64,000 nt of DNA from F23-D06 sp947165685 (GCA_947165685.1 CAMVBK010000001.1:62001-126000), one strand, 5' to 3'. Numbered from the stretch's first letter, positions 32,545 through 42,047 are shown. Notes: a model not told the origin generated them from the letters alone. Numbers and translations are program-made.

Positions 32545-33975
32545 ATGAAACGGGTAATCATTTCTCTTGCAGCGGCATTCGTGTTACTGGTGTCCTGCCA
32601 AAACGGCGGCGACGGCCAGCTCGTCGGCGTGAAGGATCGTCCGGAATTCTCCGAACTGGAGCCCTACGGCATGGTCTATGTTCCCACCGGCCATTATTTG
32701 ATGGGCGGCGGCGACCAGGATGTCCCCTTCGCTCTCACTCAGCAGTCGAAGAATGTGACGGTGGCGGCCTTTTGGATGGACGAGACGGAAATCACCAATA
32801 ACGAGTACCGCCAGTTCGTCTATTGGGTTCGCGACTCCATCGCCCATACGCTCCTCGGCGACGCTGAAATCACCGATGCCGAGAAATATGGCCATTATAA
32901 GAAATACGATAAAGGCGAGAATGAAGGCGAAGTCATTGAGCCCAAGGTGATTAACTGGAAGGAGAAAATCCCGTGGGATTCTGACAACGAGGAGGTCCAG
33001 TCCGCCCTTTCCCCGATGTTCAGCAAACTCAACACCCGCTTCTATCACTATAGCCAAAACCGCATGAATATCTCCATGTTGAATTATGAGTACTGGTGGC
33101 TTGATTACCGCAACTACAGGAACCCGAAAAATCCTGACGAGTTCGGTGCCGCAACCAAGGAGTTCGACAAGGAAGGCAACGATTTCGGCGGTATCTATGC
33201 GAACCGTCCCAGCAGCATGGGCAACGGTTGGCAGCGCTTCATCAAGCACGAGGTGGTCAACATCTATCCCGACACCCTCTGCTGGGCGCACGATTTTGTC
33301 TATTCCTACAATGAGCCGATGATTTTGAACTACTTCAATAATCCGCAATACGACAATTACCCGGTCGTGGGCGTCAGCTGGCGTCAAGCCAAGGCTTTCT
33401 CCAGTTGGAGAACCCAATTGCGCATGTCCTGGTTGGCCGGCAAGGAATATGCGAACGAGCAGGAGTTCCGTCTGCCTCTTGAGGCTGAATGGGAATGGGG
33501 TGCCCGCGGCGGTAAGGAACTCGTCCCCTATCCGTGGGGCGGTCCGTACACGACCAACCGCAACGGCTGCTTCTTGAGCAACTTCAAACCGCAGCGCGGT
33601 AACTATATCGCCGATGACAATCTCTATCCCGGCATCGTGGCACACTATCATCCCAACGACTGGGGACTCTTTGACATGAGCGGCAATGTCGCCGAATGGT
33701 GCGAGGACGCTTTCGACGAGTCCGCCACCAACTTCACCCACGACATGAACCCGGCCTATGTCTATTATGCTACCAAGGATGACTCTCCTGTCAAGAAGAG
33801 AAAGGTAATCCGCGGCGGTTCTTGGAAGGATGTCAGCTACTATACCACAGTCTATGCGAGAACCTACGAATATCAGGATACCTGTAAGTCTTACGTCGGA
33901 TTCCGCAACGTCCAGTCTTACATGGGCCGCCAGAGAGGCGACAATAACAGCAAGAGCGCCTCACATGTTTATTAA
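32545..33975 (+). CDS. porK: type IX secretion system ring lipoprotein PorK/GldK
   Basis: This 476-residue lipoprotein (lipobox LVSC, Cys18) carries a formylglycine-generating-enzyme-like sulfatase-modifying domain: MVYVPTGHYLMGG near 43, VAAFWMDETEITNNEYRQFVYWV, VVGVSWRQAKAFSSWR, FRLPLEAEWEWGARGG, WGLFDMSGNVAEWCED and IRGGSWKDVSYY. PorK forms, with PorN, the periplasmic ring under the outer membrane that T9SS needs. Two stretches typical of PorK separate the FGE motifs, including EYWWLDYRNYRNPKNPDEF. The start is ATG 32545; a longer frame upstream lacks a signal peptide. Confidence 0.96.
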   Translation: MKRVIISLAAAFVLLVSCQNGGDGQLVGVKDRPEFSELEPYGMVYVPTGHYLMGGGDQDVPFALTQQSKNVTVAAFWMDETEITNNEYRQFVYWVRDSIAHTLLGDAEITDAEKYGHYKKYDKGENEGEVIEPKVINWKEKIPWDSDNEEVQSALSPMFSKLNTRFYHYSQNRMNISMLNYEYWWLDYRNYRNPKNPDEFGAATKEFDKEGNDFGGIYANRPSSMGNGWQRFIKHEVVNIYPDTLCWAHDFVYSYNEPMILNYFNNPQYDNYPVVGVSWRQAKAFSSWRTQLRMSWLAGKEYANEQEFRLPLEAEWEWGARGGKELVPYPWGGPYTTNRNGCFLSNFKPQRGNYIADDNLYPGIVAHYHPNDWGLFDMSGNVAEWCEDAFDESATNFTHDMNPAYVYYATKDDSPVKKRKVIRGGSWKDVSYYTTVYARTYEYQDTCKSYVGFRNVQSYMGRQRGDNNSKSASHVY

Positions 33976-34027
33976 TAGTTGGAAATTTCAATAAAACATA
34001 AATCATTAACTTAAAAAAAACAAAAAA

Positions 34028-34774
34028 ATGGGTAAAATTGATCAAATCGTCAGATCGAAAGCTTACAAAAACAGTATGGCAAAACTGTACGGCTGGGGTG
34101 CATCAGTCGTCATCATCGGTGCCTTGTTCAAGATTTTGCACTTGCCGGGTGCCGACATCATGCTGATCTTGGGTATGTCCATCGAGGCTATCATCTTCTT
34201 CTTCTCCGCCTTCGAGCCGCTGCACGTTGAGTACAACTGGGCTCTGGTTTATCCTGAATTGGCCACAGGCACGGACATTGAGATCGAGCAAAGCGAGAAA
34301 ATGTCTCGCCGCGAGAAAAAGCAACAAGTGAAGAACAGCGCACTCTCTACGACCCAAGCATTGGATAAAATGCTGGAGGAAGCTAAGATCGGTCCCGAAT
34401 TGATGGAAAGCCTCGCTACGGGTATGCGTAATTTGAGCGACAATGCCCAGAAGCTCGCCGGAGTCTCCGACGCCGTCGTCTCCACCGACAACTACACCAG
34501 CAGCTTGCAGAAAGCTTCCGAATCGGTGCGTAACCTGACGCTGAAGTATGACAAGGTTGCTTCCAACCTCGATACCGATGGCGGAGCCACCGCAGCCTAT
34601 ATCGAAAGCGTGAAGAGAGCCACCGCCGCTGTCTCCCAACTGGCCGTCGCTTACGACCAAACGGCTAAGTCCATGGAACAGGCTGGTAGCTTCAAGTCCG
34701 AAATGGACAAATTGACCGCCAATATCTCAAAACTCAGTAATGTTTACGGCAATATGCTTGCCGCAATGAAGTAG
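34028..34774 (+). CDS. porL: type IX secretion system motor protein PorL/GldL
   Basis: This 248-residue inner-membrane protein has two closely spaced helices in the first 65 residues (LYGWGASVVIIGALFKILHLPGADIMLILGMSIEAIIFFFSAFEP). The pair includes the family Lys/His-rich turn FKILHLPGAD and the conserved Glu in the second helix (SIEAIIF). A cytoplasmic coiled-coil domain follows. With PorM it forms the proton-driven T9SS motor, in which the helix-2 Glu is implicated. It lies between porK and porM. Confidence 0.95.
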   Translation: MGKIDQIVRSKAYKNSMAKLYGWGASVVIIGALFKILHLPGADIMLILGMSIEAIIFFFSAFEPLHVEYNWALVYPELATGTDIEIEQSEKMSRREKKQQVKNSALSTTQALDKMLEEAKIGPELMESLATGMRNLSDNAQKLAGVSDAVVSTDNYTSSLQKASESVRNLTLKYDKVASNLDTDGGATAAYIESVKRATAAVSQLAVAYDQTAKSMEQAGSFKSEMDKLTANISKLSNVYGNMLAAMK

Positions 34775-34819
34775 TATTCACTTAGTTCAAAACCATTCAT
34801 TAACTAAAGTAACAGAGAT

Positions 34820-36448
34820 ATGGGTGCAACAAATTGTCCGGAAACCCCGAGACAGAAAATGATTCAGATGATGTACCTGGTGTACACCGCCATGTTGGCT
34901 TTGAACGTTTCTGCGGAAATTTTGAATGCCTTCGTGGTTGTGGACGAAACCCTGGTGACATCTACCAATATCGCGGCTAACCAGAATGCGAACGATTACC
35001 AATGGTTCATTGGTCAGAAAACCATTCTCGGCGCGAAAGTTGACGAAGCCTACAACAAGGCGCAGATTCTGAAAAAAGAATCCGATGCCATGGTGAAATT
35101 CATTGAAAAGATGCGCAATGACCTTATTTTTGAAGTTGACGGCGACTCCCTCGCAGTGGTTAAGGGCGAAGACGGCAAGGAGGTGAAGCAACTGAAGACG
35201 GTTTCCACAATTGTTAAGAAAGATAACTTCGACATTCCCACCGACTTCATGATTCGTCAAGGCAATGCCAAGAAACTGAAAGAAGCGGTTAAAAAGTATA
35301 AGGCGAATATCCTGAAGTTGGCTAAGAAGGAAGACCAGAAGCGTCTGGAAGAAGGTATGGGTCTCAATGTGGATGCCACCTATTGGAAAGACACGCATAA
35401 GGAAGATTGGGAGCAACATAACTTTGAGCATATTATCACCGCTGCGTCGGTCACTCTTTTGAACAAGATGATTGGCGAAGTGAAAAATGCCGAGTCGATG
35501 ATGCTTAACTACCTGAAGGCCTCCATCAGCGCCGATGACTTCAAGTTCGACCAGGTGAGCGGTCGCTCCATCCCGAAATCCCAGATGGTGTTCTCCGGTG
35601 ATCCCTACGAAGCTGACATCATTGTGGCTGCGTACGACAGCAAATCCACTCCTGAGGTTTGGTACAAAATGGGTGCTGACACGCTGACAGAAGACGGTCT
35701 TGGCGGTGCCAACAAAATTGAAGGCGAAAATGGTCTTGTGAAACTGAAAATCGGTACCAGTGGTACGGGTGAGCAGAAATACGCCGGTTTGATCAAGATT
35801 ATGGATCCTAACGGACAGCCCAGATACTATGGCTTCAAGGATAAATACACGGTGCTGGCTCCGTCGGCTACTATCGCGGCTGACAAGATGAACGTGCTTT
35901 ACGCCGGTATTGCCAACCCGGTGTCCGTCTCCGGCCCTGTTGCCGCCGACAAGCTGAGCGTTTCGTTCCCTGGCTGTAGCCTCACCTCTCAAGGTGGCGG
36001 CAAGTTCAATGTGAGCGTTCCTACCTCTTTGATCGGCAAGACCGTGCAGGCTTCTGTGGCTGCTAAGGTGGGCGAATCTACCAAAACACTGGGTAACACG
36101 ACCTTCCGTGTGAAACGTGTTCCGGATCCGCGTGCCGTGTTGGGTGCCAATATCCGCGGCGGCAAGCGTGCCAAGGCTGAAATCCTGGCCAACCCGATGG
36201 TGCGCGCCACCATGGGCGACGACTTTGTCTATGACTTGAAATGGTCGGTCAACTCTTTCCGCGTGATTATCGTGAGCAAGGGAATGGAAGAGCCCGCTAT
36301 CGTTTGTCAAGGCGGTGGACTCAGCGAAAAAGCAAAGTCTGCCATTCAGAAGGCTTCGGCCAACACGGTTGTCTATTTCAGCGATATCAAGGTCTCCTCT
36401 GAGGCTGGTTCGCGTACTTTGGACGAATTCTCCGTCCGTATCAGATAA
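34820..36448 (+). CDS. porM: type IX secretion system motor protein PorM/GldM
   Basis: This 542-residue protein starts MGATNCPETPRQKMIQMMYLVYTAMLALNVS. The N-terminal membrane helix (about 15-38) contains the family MYLVYTAMLALNVSAEILNAF. It is followed by a long periplasmic part made of a helical domain and beta domains (GFNM-like VSVSGPVAADKLSVSFPGC; VPDPRAVLGANIRGGKRAKAEIL near 425). PorM couples the PorL inner-membrane motor to the PorK/PorN ring. Length is usual for the family. Confidence 0.96.
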   Translation: MGATNCPETPRQKMIQMMYLVYTAMLALNVSAEILNAFVVVDETLVTSTNIAANQNANDYQWFIGQKTILGAKVDEAYNKAQILKKESDAMVKFIEKMRNDLIFEVDGDSLAVVKGEDGKEVKQLKTVSTIVKKDNFDIPTDFMIRQGNAKKLKEAVKKYKANILKLAKKEDQKRLEEGMGLNVDATYWKDTHKEDWEQHNFEHIITAASVTLLNKMIGEVKNAESMMLNYLKASISADDFKFDQVSGRSIPKSQMVFSGDPYEADIIVAAYDSKSTPEVWYKMGADTLTEDGLGGANKIEGENGLVKLKIGTSGTGEQKYAGLIKIMDPNGQPRYYGFKDKYTVLAPSATIAADKMNVLYAGIANPVSVSGPVAADKLSVSFPGCSLTSQGGGKFNVSVPTSLIGKTVQASVAAKVGESTKTLGNTTFRVKRVPDPRAVLGANIRGGKRAKAEILANPMVRATMGDDFVYDLKWSVNSFRVIIVSKGMEEPAIVCQGGGLSEKAKSAIQKASANTVVYFSDIKVSSEAGSRTLDEFSVRIR

Positions 36449-36469
36449 TAACTGAAAAAAAACATAATT

Positions 36470-37405
36470 ATGAAAAAGTTCACAGTATTAGCAATGATGT
36501 TCCTCGCTTTCACCTGCGCGTTTGCTCAGGAAGATGAAACCGAGGGCAGTACCCTGGAGCAACCTGTTCGCCCGCCGGTGGAAATGCCGTGGGAGCAGGT
36601 GAATACGGGAGATTTTACCGAAACGGTAGCTTATCCGCCTGTACGCCAGGCTGATGTGATGTACTATTGGACTATTTGGCGCATTATCGATCTGCGCGAG
36701 AAAGTCAACCATCCGCTCTATTTCCCTACGGAAGTGCGCGGCACGTGGCGAAGCCTCGGACAGACGATTTTCGATGCCATCGACATGTCCAATCCGGAAC
36801 GCACCGAAGGTGTGCTGCCCATCTACTCCGACGAGATGTGCACACTTCCCTATTCGCGTGACGAACTTCAAAGTCTCATCTCACAAGTGACGACCATTCC
36901 CCAAATCAACGAAGATGGTGAGGAAATCGGAACTCAGGAGTTGATTATTCAATTCGAGCCGAAGGAAATCATCAATTATCGTGTGAAAGAGGTTTGGTAT
37001 TTCGACAAGCAGTATTCGACTTTTAGAGTACAGATTCTGGAGATTGAACCGATCATCGAGTACGAACGTCAAACTGCGAATAATTCGTACTATGATGAAG
37101 AACAAGACGAAGAAGATGTGGCCGCCGAAATGACGCAAAAACGTTTGGGCTACATTTACTACAATGAACTTCGTCCGTTCTTGGCTCAGCAGGAGGTCTT
37201 CAATGTGAAGAACCAAGCCGCTCGTCTCTCTTTCGACGACCTGATTACCTGGAAGCGCGATTTCTCCAGCTTGATTTACAAGGAGTCGAATGTGTATGAT
37301 CGTGATATTGCTGATTATATCGCTAATTCCCGCGATCAGCGTATCGAGTCGGAGCGTATCACCGACAAGATGAGGGTTTTCGAACACGACCTCTGGGAAT
37401 TTTAA
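36470..37405 (+). CDS. porN: type IX secretion system ring protein PorN/GldN
   Basis: This 311-residue periplasmic protein has a signal peptide ending AFAQ near residue 19. Typical GldN segments follow: ADVMYYWTIWRIIDLREKVNHPLYFP, VWYFDKQYSTFRVQILEIEPI, and LRPFLAQQEVFNVKNQAARLSFDDLITWKRDFSSLIYKESNVYDR. It pairs with PorK in the T9SS ring. The operon ends with a strong terminator at 37435. Confidence 0.96.
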   Translation: MKKFTVLAMMFLAFTCAFAQEDETEGSTLEQPVRPPVEMPWEQVNTGDFTETVAYPPVRQADVMYYWTIWRIIDLREKVNHPLYFPTEVRGTWRSLGQTIFDAIDMSNPERTEGVLPIYSDEMCTLPYSRDELQSLISQVTTIPQINEDGEEIGTQELIIQFEPKEIINYRVKEVWYFDKQYSTFRVQILEIEPIIEYERQTANNSYYDEEQDEEDVAAEMTQKRLGYIYYNELRPFLAQQEVFNVKNQAARLSFDDLITWKRDFSSLIYKESNVYDRDIADYIANSRDQRIESERITDKMRVFEHDLWEF

Positions 37406-37434
37406 TTTTCAACGACTTTTTCATAATTTTCAAG

Positions 37435-37463
37435 AAAACGGACGATTTTCGTCCGTTTTTTTT
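37435..37463 (+). terminator. rho-independent terminator of the por operon
   Basis: The stem is AAAACGGAC/GTCCGTTTT (37435-37443 with 37451-37459) with loop GATTTTC and a T run. The T run merges into the -7 element of the next gene. Confidence 0.88.
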
Positions 37464-37470
37464 ATTTTTG
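37463..37470 (+). promoter_or_regulatory. -7 promoter element TATTTTTG
   Basis: Perfect TAnnTTTG, 13 bases before the ATG at 37484, embedded in the T run of the por terminator. Confidence 0.55.
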
Positions 37471-37483
37471 CAAAAAAAGCAAG

Positions 37484-38293
37484 ATGATACTGATTGCAGG
37501 AGAATCTGATTTTCTGGTTTCCTCTTTGTCGGGGAAGTTCGGTGCCATGCATTTGGATCCGGTGGTTGAACTGGGCGATGACAAGTCGCTGATGGATCGG
37601 CTCGCATCGAACAAGCCCGATACGGATGCCCTATTCTATTTTGCCAAAAGGCAGATGCAAAGTGACGAATCAAGCCAGAATCTTGACTTTCTGCAATCGC
37701 TTTGGTCGCTTTCTGCAAAAGAACGGGTGTCTCTGACGGTTGTTTTCTATAAATACAACCATGATTTCAGTTTTAACACCCTTGCCGGGAAATTCAATGC
37801 TTGGTGTGGAAAGCAATTTCGGAAACCGCCCGCATATTATATATGTCTTACCGGGGAGGTGTATGGAGCTTCGGAAAATGGTTCCCGTATATGGAAGTAC
37901 TACAGAGAAATGGTTGAGAAAGCCTCGGTGACCGTTCGTCGGTATTCGGGTATGGACGGCGTATGCTGGGAACGGGAAACGGATTTTTTGTACGAGAAAG
38001 ATCTTGTGCGTGTGTTGTATTGGTTGTATGTGCACCATCCCGCGAACGGCTGGTATGAGATAGGGTCTGGTTTTCCCCGAACTGACACGGCAGTTGCGAA
38101 AGCGATTTTCCGTGCAATCGGGCTTCCCGATGTTATCAAGTATGACGATTTTTTGCATGATTCTTCGTCGTATGCTGTGCAAATTGCCGACATAGACCTC
38201 TCCAATTTGAGAAGATGTGGCTATAAAAAGCCGTTCTATTCCCTGGAAAGAGGGGTGAAGACGTGTCTATATAACCATCTCAAGTCTCAATAA
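37484..38293 (+). CDS. degenerate NAD-epimerase-like (HldD/RfaD-like) protein
   Basis: This 269-residue protein's C-terminal half resembles ADP-glycero-manno-heptose epimerases. ETDFLYEKDLVRVLYWLY (165-182) parallels the RDFxYVKDVVxVxLWL block. YEIGSGFPRTDTAVAKAIF (191-209) parallels FNxGTGxxxSFNxxAxAV. IADIDLSNLRRCGYKKPFYS (234-253) parallels ADIxKLRxAGYxxPFxSLEEGV. The N-terminal half begins MILIAGESDFLVSSL, where the NAD loop GGAGFIGS is lost (only the first Gly remains). I see no Y-x3-K catalytic pair near VYGASENGSRIWKY. I infer a pseudoenzyme or highly divergent SDR. It follows the T9SS operon with its own short-leader promoter. Confidence 0.6.
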   Translation: MILIAGESDFLVSSLSGKFGAMHLDPVVELGDDKSLMDRLASNKPDTDALFYFAKRQMQSDESSQNLDFLQSLWSLSAKERVSLTVVFYKYNHDFSFNTLAGKFNAWCGKQFRKPPAYYICLTGEVYGASENGSRIWKYYREMVEKASVTVRRYSGMDGVCWERETDFLYEKDLVRVLYWLYVHHPANGWYEIGSGFPRTDTAVAKAIFRAIGLPDVIKYDDFLHDSSSYAVQIADIDLSNLRRCGYKKPFYSLERGVKTCLYNHLKSQ

Positions 38294-38369
38294 ATCATGG
38301 GAATAATGGCTTGTTGAAAAAAAATCTTCCAAGTTTTTTTTAAAGTGTGTCAGTATTCCAAATATTTTA

Positions 38370-38377
38370 TATCTTTG
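38370..38377 (+). promoter_or_regulatory. -7 promoter element TATCTTTG for recQ
   Basis: TAnnTTTG about 60 bases before the recQ ATG. A second, weaker TATCTTTC lies closer, just before the start. Confidence 0.5.
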
Positions 38378-38437
38378 TACTTAATTTTATAGGAGTGTAA
38401 AAGCTCGTTTTTTTGTTGAATTTTTATATCTTTCTGC

Positions 38438-40639
38438 ATGAAGAGAATTACGGACAAGGCTATTTATCAGACGTTGAAAACGGTTTTCGGGTTTGACACG
38501 TTCAAGGGTGATCAACTGAAAATCATCAAGACATTGTTGAAAGGGAAGGATTGTTTTGTGATAATGCCCACAGGCGGAGGCAAGTCAATGTGCTACCAGT
38601 TGCCTGCGCTGATGAGCGATGGCACGGCCATTGTCATCTCGCCTTTGATTGCTTTGATGAAGAACCAAGTGGATGCGATCCGCACGTTCGGGACCGACCG
38701 CGGGATTGCGCACTTCTTGAACTCATCGCTGAACAAGGCGGAGATTTCTGAAGTCAGGAAAGATTTGCTCTCAGGGAAGACAAAGTTGCTGTATGTGGCA
38801 CCCGAGTCCTTGACAAAGGAAGAGAATGTCAATTTCTTTCAAGACATCAACATATCGTTCTACGCCATCGACGAGGCGCATTGTATTTCGGAGTGGGGAC
38901 ATGACTTCCGCCCCGAATATCGGAATATTCGAAAGATTATCCAGCAGATCGGCAAGGATGTGCCGGTGATAGCTCTTACTGCCACGGCAACACCGAAGGT
39001 ACAAAGCGACATTCAGAAAAACCTCGGCATGGACAAGGCGGAGGTGTTCATATCCTCATTTAACCGCCCGAATCTGTATTACGAAATTCGGGAGAAGACG
39101 AAAGATGTTGACAAGGAGGTGGTTAAATTTATCAAGAATCATCCCGGCAAGTCAGGCATCATCTATTGCCTGAGTCGTAAGAAAGTGGAGGAACTGGCCG
39201 TGCTGTTGCAGGAGAACGGCATTCGCGCACTGCCGTACCATGCAGGGCTTGACTCTAAAACCCGTGTGCAGAACCAAGATGATTTCCTGATGGAAAAGGC
39301 CGAGGTGATTGTGGCCACCATCGCTTTCGGAATGGGTATCGACAAACCCGATGTCCGTTTCGTGATCCACTATGACATGCCCAAGAGCCTGGAAGGGTAT
39401 TACCAGGAGACGGGCCGCGCGGGTCGTGACGACGGCGAAGGGCTTTGCATCGCTTTCTATGACCAGAAAGACCTGAACAAACTGGAGAAGTTTTCGGCAA
39501 AGAAGTCCGTGTCAGAGCAGGAAATCGTGAAGCAGCTGCTGGCCGAGACTGCCGCGTATGCCGAATCCACGAATTGCCGCCGCAAGCACCTTCTGCACTA
39601 TTTTGGCGAGAATTACACGGAAGAAAACTGCCATAACTGCGATAATTGCAACCATCCGAAACCCAAGATGGACGCATCGGAGCAGATTCAGTTGATGCTG
39701 GAGGTGATTCTGGCCGTGAAACAGCAGTTCAAGGAAGACCAGATCGTCGATATCATCTGTGGTAACAAAACCACGTCGATCCTGAAGTTTCATCATGAGA
39801 AACTGAAACAGTTTGGCGAAGGCATGGACTACGATGCCAAATTCTGGTCCAATATCGTCCGTGTTTCCATTTTCGACAATTTGATTGTCAAGGATATAGA
39901 GAATTATGGCCTGCTGAAAATTACGGACAAGGGCAAGAAATACATGAACAATCCATATCCGATTATGGCAATCAAACCTGCATCGGAGGAAGACGAGGAC
40001 GAGGATGCCGCAGTGGATGCCGTGGCCGGCAATGTGGAGGAGGCCCTCGACACCGTGCTATTCAGTCTGCTGAAGGATTTGCGCAAAACCATCTCCAAGG
40101 AGGAAAACCTGCCGCCGTTTGTCATTTTCCAAGACCCCTCGTTGGAAGACATGTGCATCCAATATCCCATCACTATGGAGGAGATGACTCGGGTGGTGGG
40201 CGTGGGCCCTGGAAAAGCACAAAAATACGGACGACGTTTCATCGAACTCATCAAACAATATGTTGAAGAGAACGAGATCGACCGCCCGCAGGATTTTGTG
40301 CTGAAAACGGTCGCCAAGAAGTCGGCCAACAAGCTGTTTATCATCCAAGGGATTGACCATAAGATCAGTTTTGAGGACATCGCCATCGCCAAAGGCATGG
40401 ATATGGACGAGTTGCTGACGGAAATCGAGCATATTGTGGCTTCTGGCGCTAAAATTGACATCTCCTATTATATTGACGAGGAAATCGAGCCTTATCACCA
40501 GGAGGATATCATCGATTATTTCGCCAATGCGGATACAGATTCCGCCGAGGAGGCCCTGCGCGTGCTTGGTGAGGATGAATATACTTTGGAGGAAATCCGA
40601 ATCATGAGAATCAAATACTTGTCGGATGTTGGTAATTAG
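38438..40639 (+). CDS. recQ: ATP-dependent DNA helicase RecQ
   Basis: This 733-residue superfamily 2 helicase has a P-loop at 43-50 (MPTGGGKS) and DEAH box plus aromatic-rich loop in YAIDEAHCISEWGHDFRPEY. Motif VI is QETGRAGRDDGEG. The zinc-binding Cys set lies in CRRKHLLHYFGENYTEENCHNCDNC, followed by the winged-helix domain (about 430-525), an acidic linker and a C-terminal HRDC domain (about 550-630). A further tail includes DISYYIDEEIEPYHQEDIIDYF. The extended C-terminus is typical of Bacteroidota RecQ. It unwinds DNA 3'-5' in repair and fork restart. Confidence 0.96.
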   Translation: MKRITDKAIYQTLKTVFGFDTFKGDQLKIIKTLLKGKDCFVIMPTGGGKSMCYQLPALMSDGTAIVISPLIALMKNQVDAIRTFGTDRGIAHFLNSSLNKAEISEVRKDLLSGKTKLLYVAPESLTKEENVNFFQDINISFYAIDEAHCISEWGHDFRPEYRNIRKIIQQIGKDVPVIALTATATPKVQSDIQKNLGMDKAEVFISSFNRPNLYYEIREKTKDVDKEVVKFIKNHPGKSGIIYCLSRKKVEELAVLLQENGIRALPYHAGLDSKTRVQNQDDFLMEKAEVIVATIAFGMGIDKPDVRFVIHYDMPKSLEGYYQETGRAGRDDGEGLCIAFYDQKDLNKLEKFSAKKSVSEQEIVKQLLAETAAYAESTNCRRKHLLHYFGENYTEENCHNCDNCNHPKPKMDASEQIQLMLEVILAVKQQFKEDQIVDIICGNKTTSILKFHHEKLKQFGEGMDYDAKFWSNIVRVSIFDNLIVKDIENYGLLKITDKGKKYMNNPYPIMAIKPASEEDEDEDAAVDAVAGNVEEALDTVLFSLLKDLRKTISKEENLPPFVIFQDPSLEDMCIQYPITMEEMTRVVGVGPGKAQKYGRRFIELIKQYVEENEIDRPQDFVLKTVAKKSANKLFIIQGIDHKISFEDIAIAKGMDMDELLTEIEHIVASGAKIDISYYIDEEIEPYHQEDIIDYFANADTDSAEEALRVLGEDEYTLEEIRIMRIKYLSDVGN

Positions 40640-40680
40640 GATTTAGAACTTAGAATTTAGAACTTAGAGTTTAGAAATTG
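40640..40680. repeat. short tandem repeat TTTAGAA-type in the recQ-ompH gap
   Basis: Three consecutive 13-14-base units (GATTTAGAACTTA, GAATTTAGAACTTA, GAGTTTAGAAATTG) fill the gap right up to the next gene. Confidence 0.7.
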
Positions 40681-40684
40681 GAAT

Positions 40685-41413
40685 ATGGAAGAAATGAACG
40701 ATGAAATGACGAATGGGGTCGCTGAAAACAATGCGACGGTCGTGGATGAGAAAGGTTTTGTGGTGGTTGATGCACCGACGACGGTGTCGGAGGAAGAAAA
40801 GGCTCCGAAGGACAAGACTTCTGTGATGCACTGGATTGTAGAAGGAGTGCTTTTGGTCGCAGTGATAGTGCTGTATATACTGCACTTCTGCTGCGGGAAC
40901 GCAGGGAAAAAGACGGCTGTGGTGGCAAAACCTGCCGAAAAGGGCACCGGAGAGGTGGTGTTCATCAATATAGACACAATCAATGAACATTATGAGCTGG
41001 TCAAGATTTTGACGGACAGTATTGATTCGGAAAAGCAAAAGCAGGCAGTGGTGTTCCAGAACCGCCAGAAGGCATTGGAACAGAAGGCTGCAAATTTCGA
41101 GAAGAACTACAGTTCCGGTTCGCTGACGCCCCAGCAGGCCCAGTATGCACAGCAGAACCTTCAGGAGGAGAGTACGCGCTTGCAGAACGACTATGCGCAG
41201 GCCGTGGAGTCGCTGGAAGCCCGTTATACTGCGGCTTTGACCCAGATGGCCGACTCGCTGAATGCCGCTGCGCAGCGCATTAATGCCGCACACAATGCAT
41301 CCTACATCTTCAGTTATCAGTCTGGCGGCCAGCTTCTTTACGCCGATCCGGCCCATGACATCACGAATGAAGTCTTGGATGAACTCAACAGATCCTTCAA
41401 GAAGAAAAAATAA
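40685..41413 (+). CDS. OmpH/Skp-like membrane-anchored protein
   Basis: This 242-residue protein has an acidic N-terminal region (about 1-45), one membrane helix (about 48-70, MHWIVEGVLLVAVIVLYILHFCC) and then an OmpH/Skp-like part. The latter shows VVFINIDTINEHYELVKIL, a long helical hairpin with FQNRQKALEQKAANFEKNYSSGSLTPQQAQYAQQNLQEES, and YIFSYQSGGQLLYADPAHDITNEVLDEL near the C-terminus. That matches the Skp tail. Skp chaperones outer-membrane proteins in the periplasm. Here a transmembrane anchor replaces the signal peptide and an N-terminal cytoplasmic arm is added. Confidence 0.8.
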   Translation: MEEMNDEMTNGVAENNATVVDEKGFVVVDAPTTVSEEEKAPKDKTSVMHWIVEGVLLVAVIVLYILHFCCGNAGKKTAVVAKPAEKGTGEVVFINIDTINEHYELVKILTDSIDSEKQKQAVVFQNRQKALEQKAANFEKNYSSGSLTPQQAQYAQQNLQEESTRLQNDYAQAVESLEARYTAALTQMADSLNAAAQRINAAHNASYIFSYQSGGQLLYADPAHDITNEVLDELNRSFKKKK

Positions 41414-41422
41414 AGTGTGACT

Positions 41423-42007
41423 ATGGCTGACAATCAGTTGAATGAACAAAAAGCGGAACTCCATTCTTTCGGGACTGTCCATATTGTGATTTTGTGTATA
41501 GCTTTCGGGGCTCTTGCGGCCGCCCTGGCATTTCTGGCCGTGTCCAACAGCCACCGGAAACAACAGGCCGTGGAGGTCGAAAACGCTTTCATGGACAGTT
41601 TGCACGTCTTCCCTCCGATTGACTTCGTGGACTCTCTTTACGGCAGAGTTGAAGTGAAGCGCTATGAGGACGAGACTCCGAAGGTGGTGCTGTATTACGT
41701 CTTGGACAGCGTGGGCAATCCCACAGAGGAAGTCGCACATGAGACGCATTTCTACGAGAATCACCAAAAGTACATTGACGGAAACCGCAACGACAAGGAA
41801 CGAGACGGTTTGTGGTATGCCTACTATCCCGACGGCACGGTCCAGACCATGGCCCACTATGAGAATGGAAAGGAAAACGGACGATATACGGTTTATTTTC
41901 AAAATGGAAACGTAAGATACACAGGTGTGTATAACATGGGTGTGCGTACTGGAGAATGGAGATTCTACAACGAGGACGGCACCCTGCTGAGAACGGAGAA
42001 TTTCTAA
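41423..42007 (+). CDS. membrane-anchored MORN-repeat-like protein
   Basis: This 194-residue protein starts at ATG 41423 (a GTG two codons earlier is possible). A membrane helix lies at about 20-42 (VHIVILCIAFGALAAALAFLAV). The C-terminal half holds imperfect MORN/YwqK-type repeats: DGLWYAYYPDGTVQTMAHYENG, NGRYTVYFQNGNVRYTGVYNMG and TGEWRFYNEDGTLLRTENF. Such repeats form elongated beta sheets that bind proteins or lipids. It follows the OmpH-like gene by nine bases, and both have the same anchor-plus-periplasmic plan, so they may act together. Confidence 0.75.
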   Translation: MADNQLNEQKAELHSFGTVHIVILCIAFGALAAALAFLAVSNSHRKQQAVEVENAFMDSLHVFPPIDFVDSLYGRVEVKRYEDETPKVVLYYVLDSVGNPTEEVAHETHFYENHQKYIDGNRNDKERDGLWYAYYPDGTVQTMAHYENGKENGRYTVYFQNGNVRYTGVYNMGVRTGEWRFYNEDGTLLRTENF

Positions 42008-42047
42008 CGATACTCTTATCAAACAAATAATTAAAAACTGAGATATT

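Noticed and set aside
34787..36310. 507-codon minus-strand open frame opposite porM
   Set aside because: Shadow of porM, rich in His/Arg/Phe with no recognisable family.
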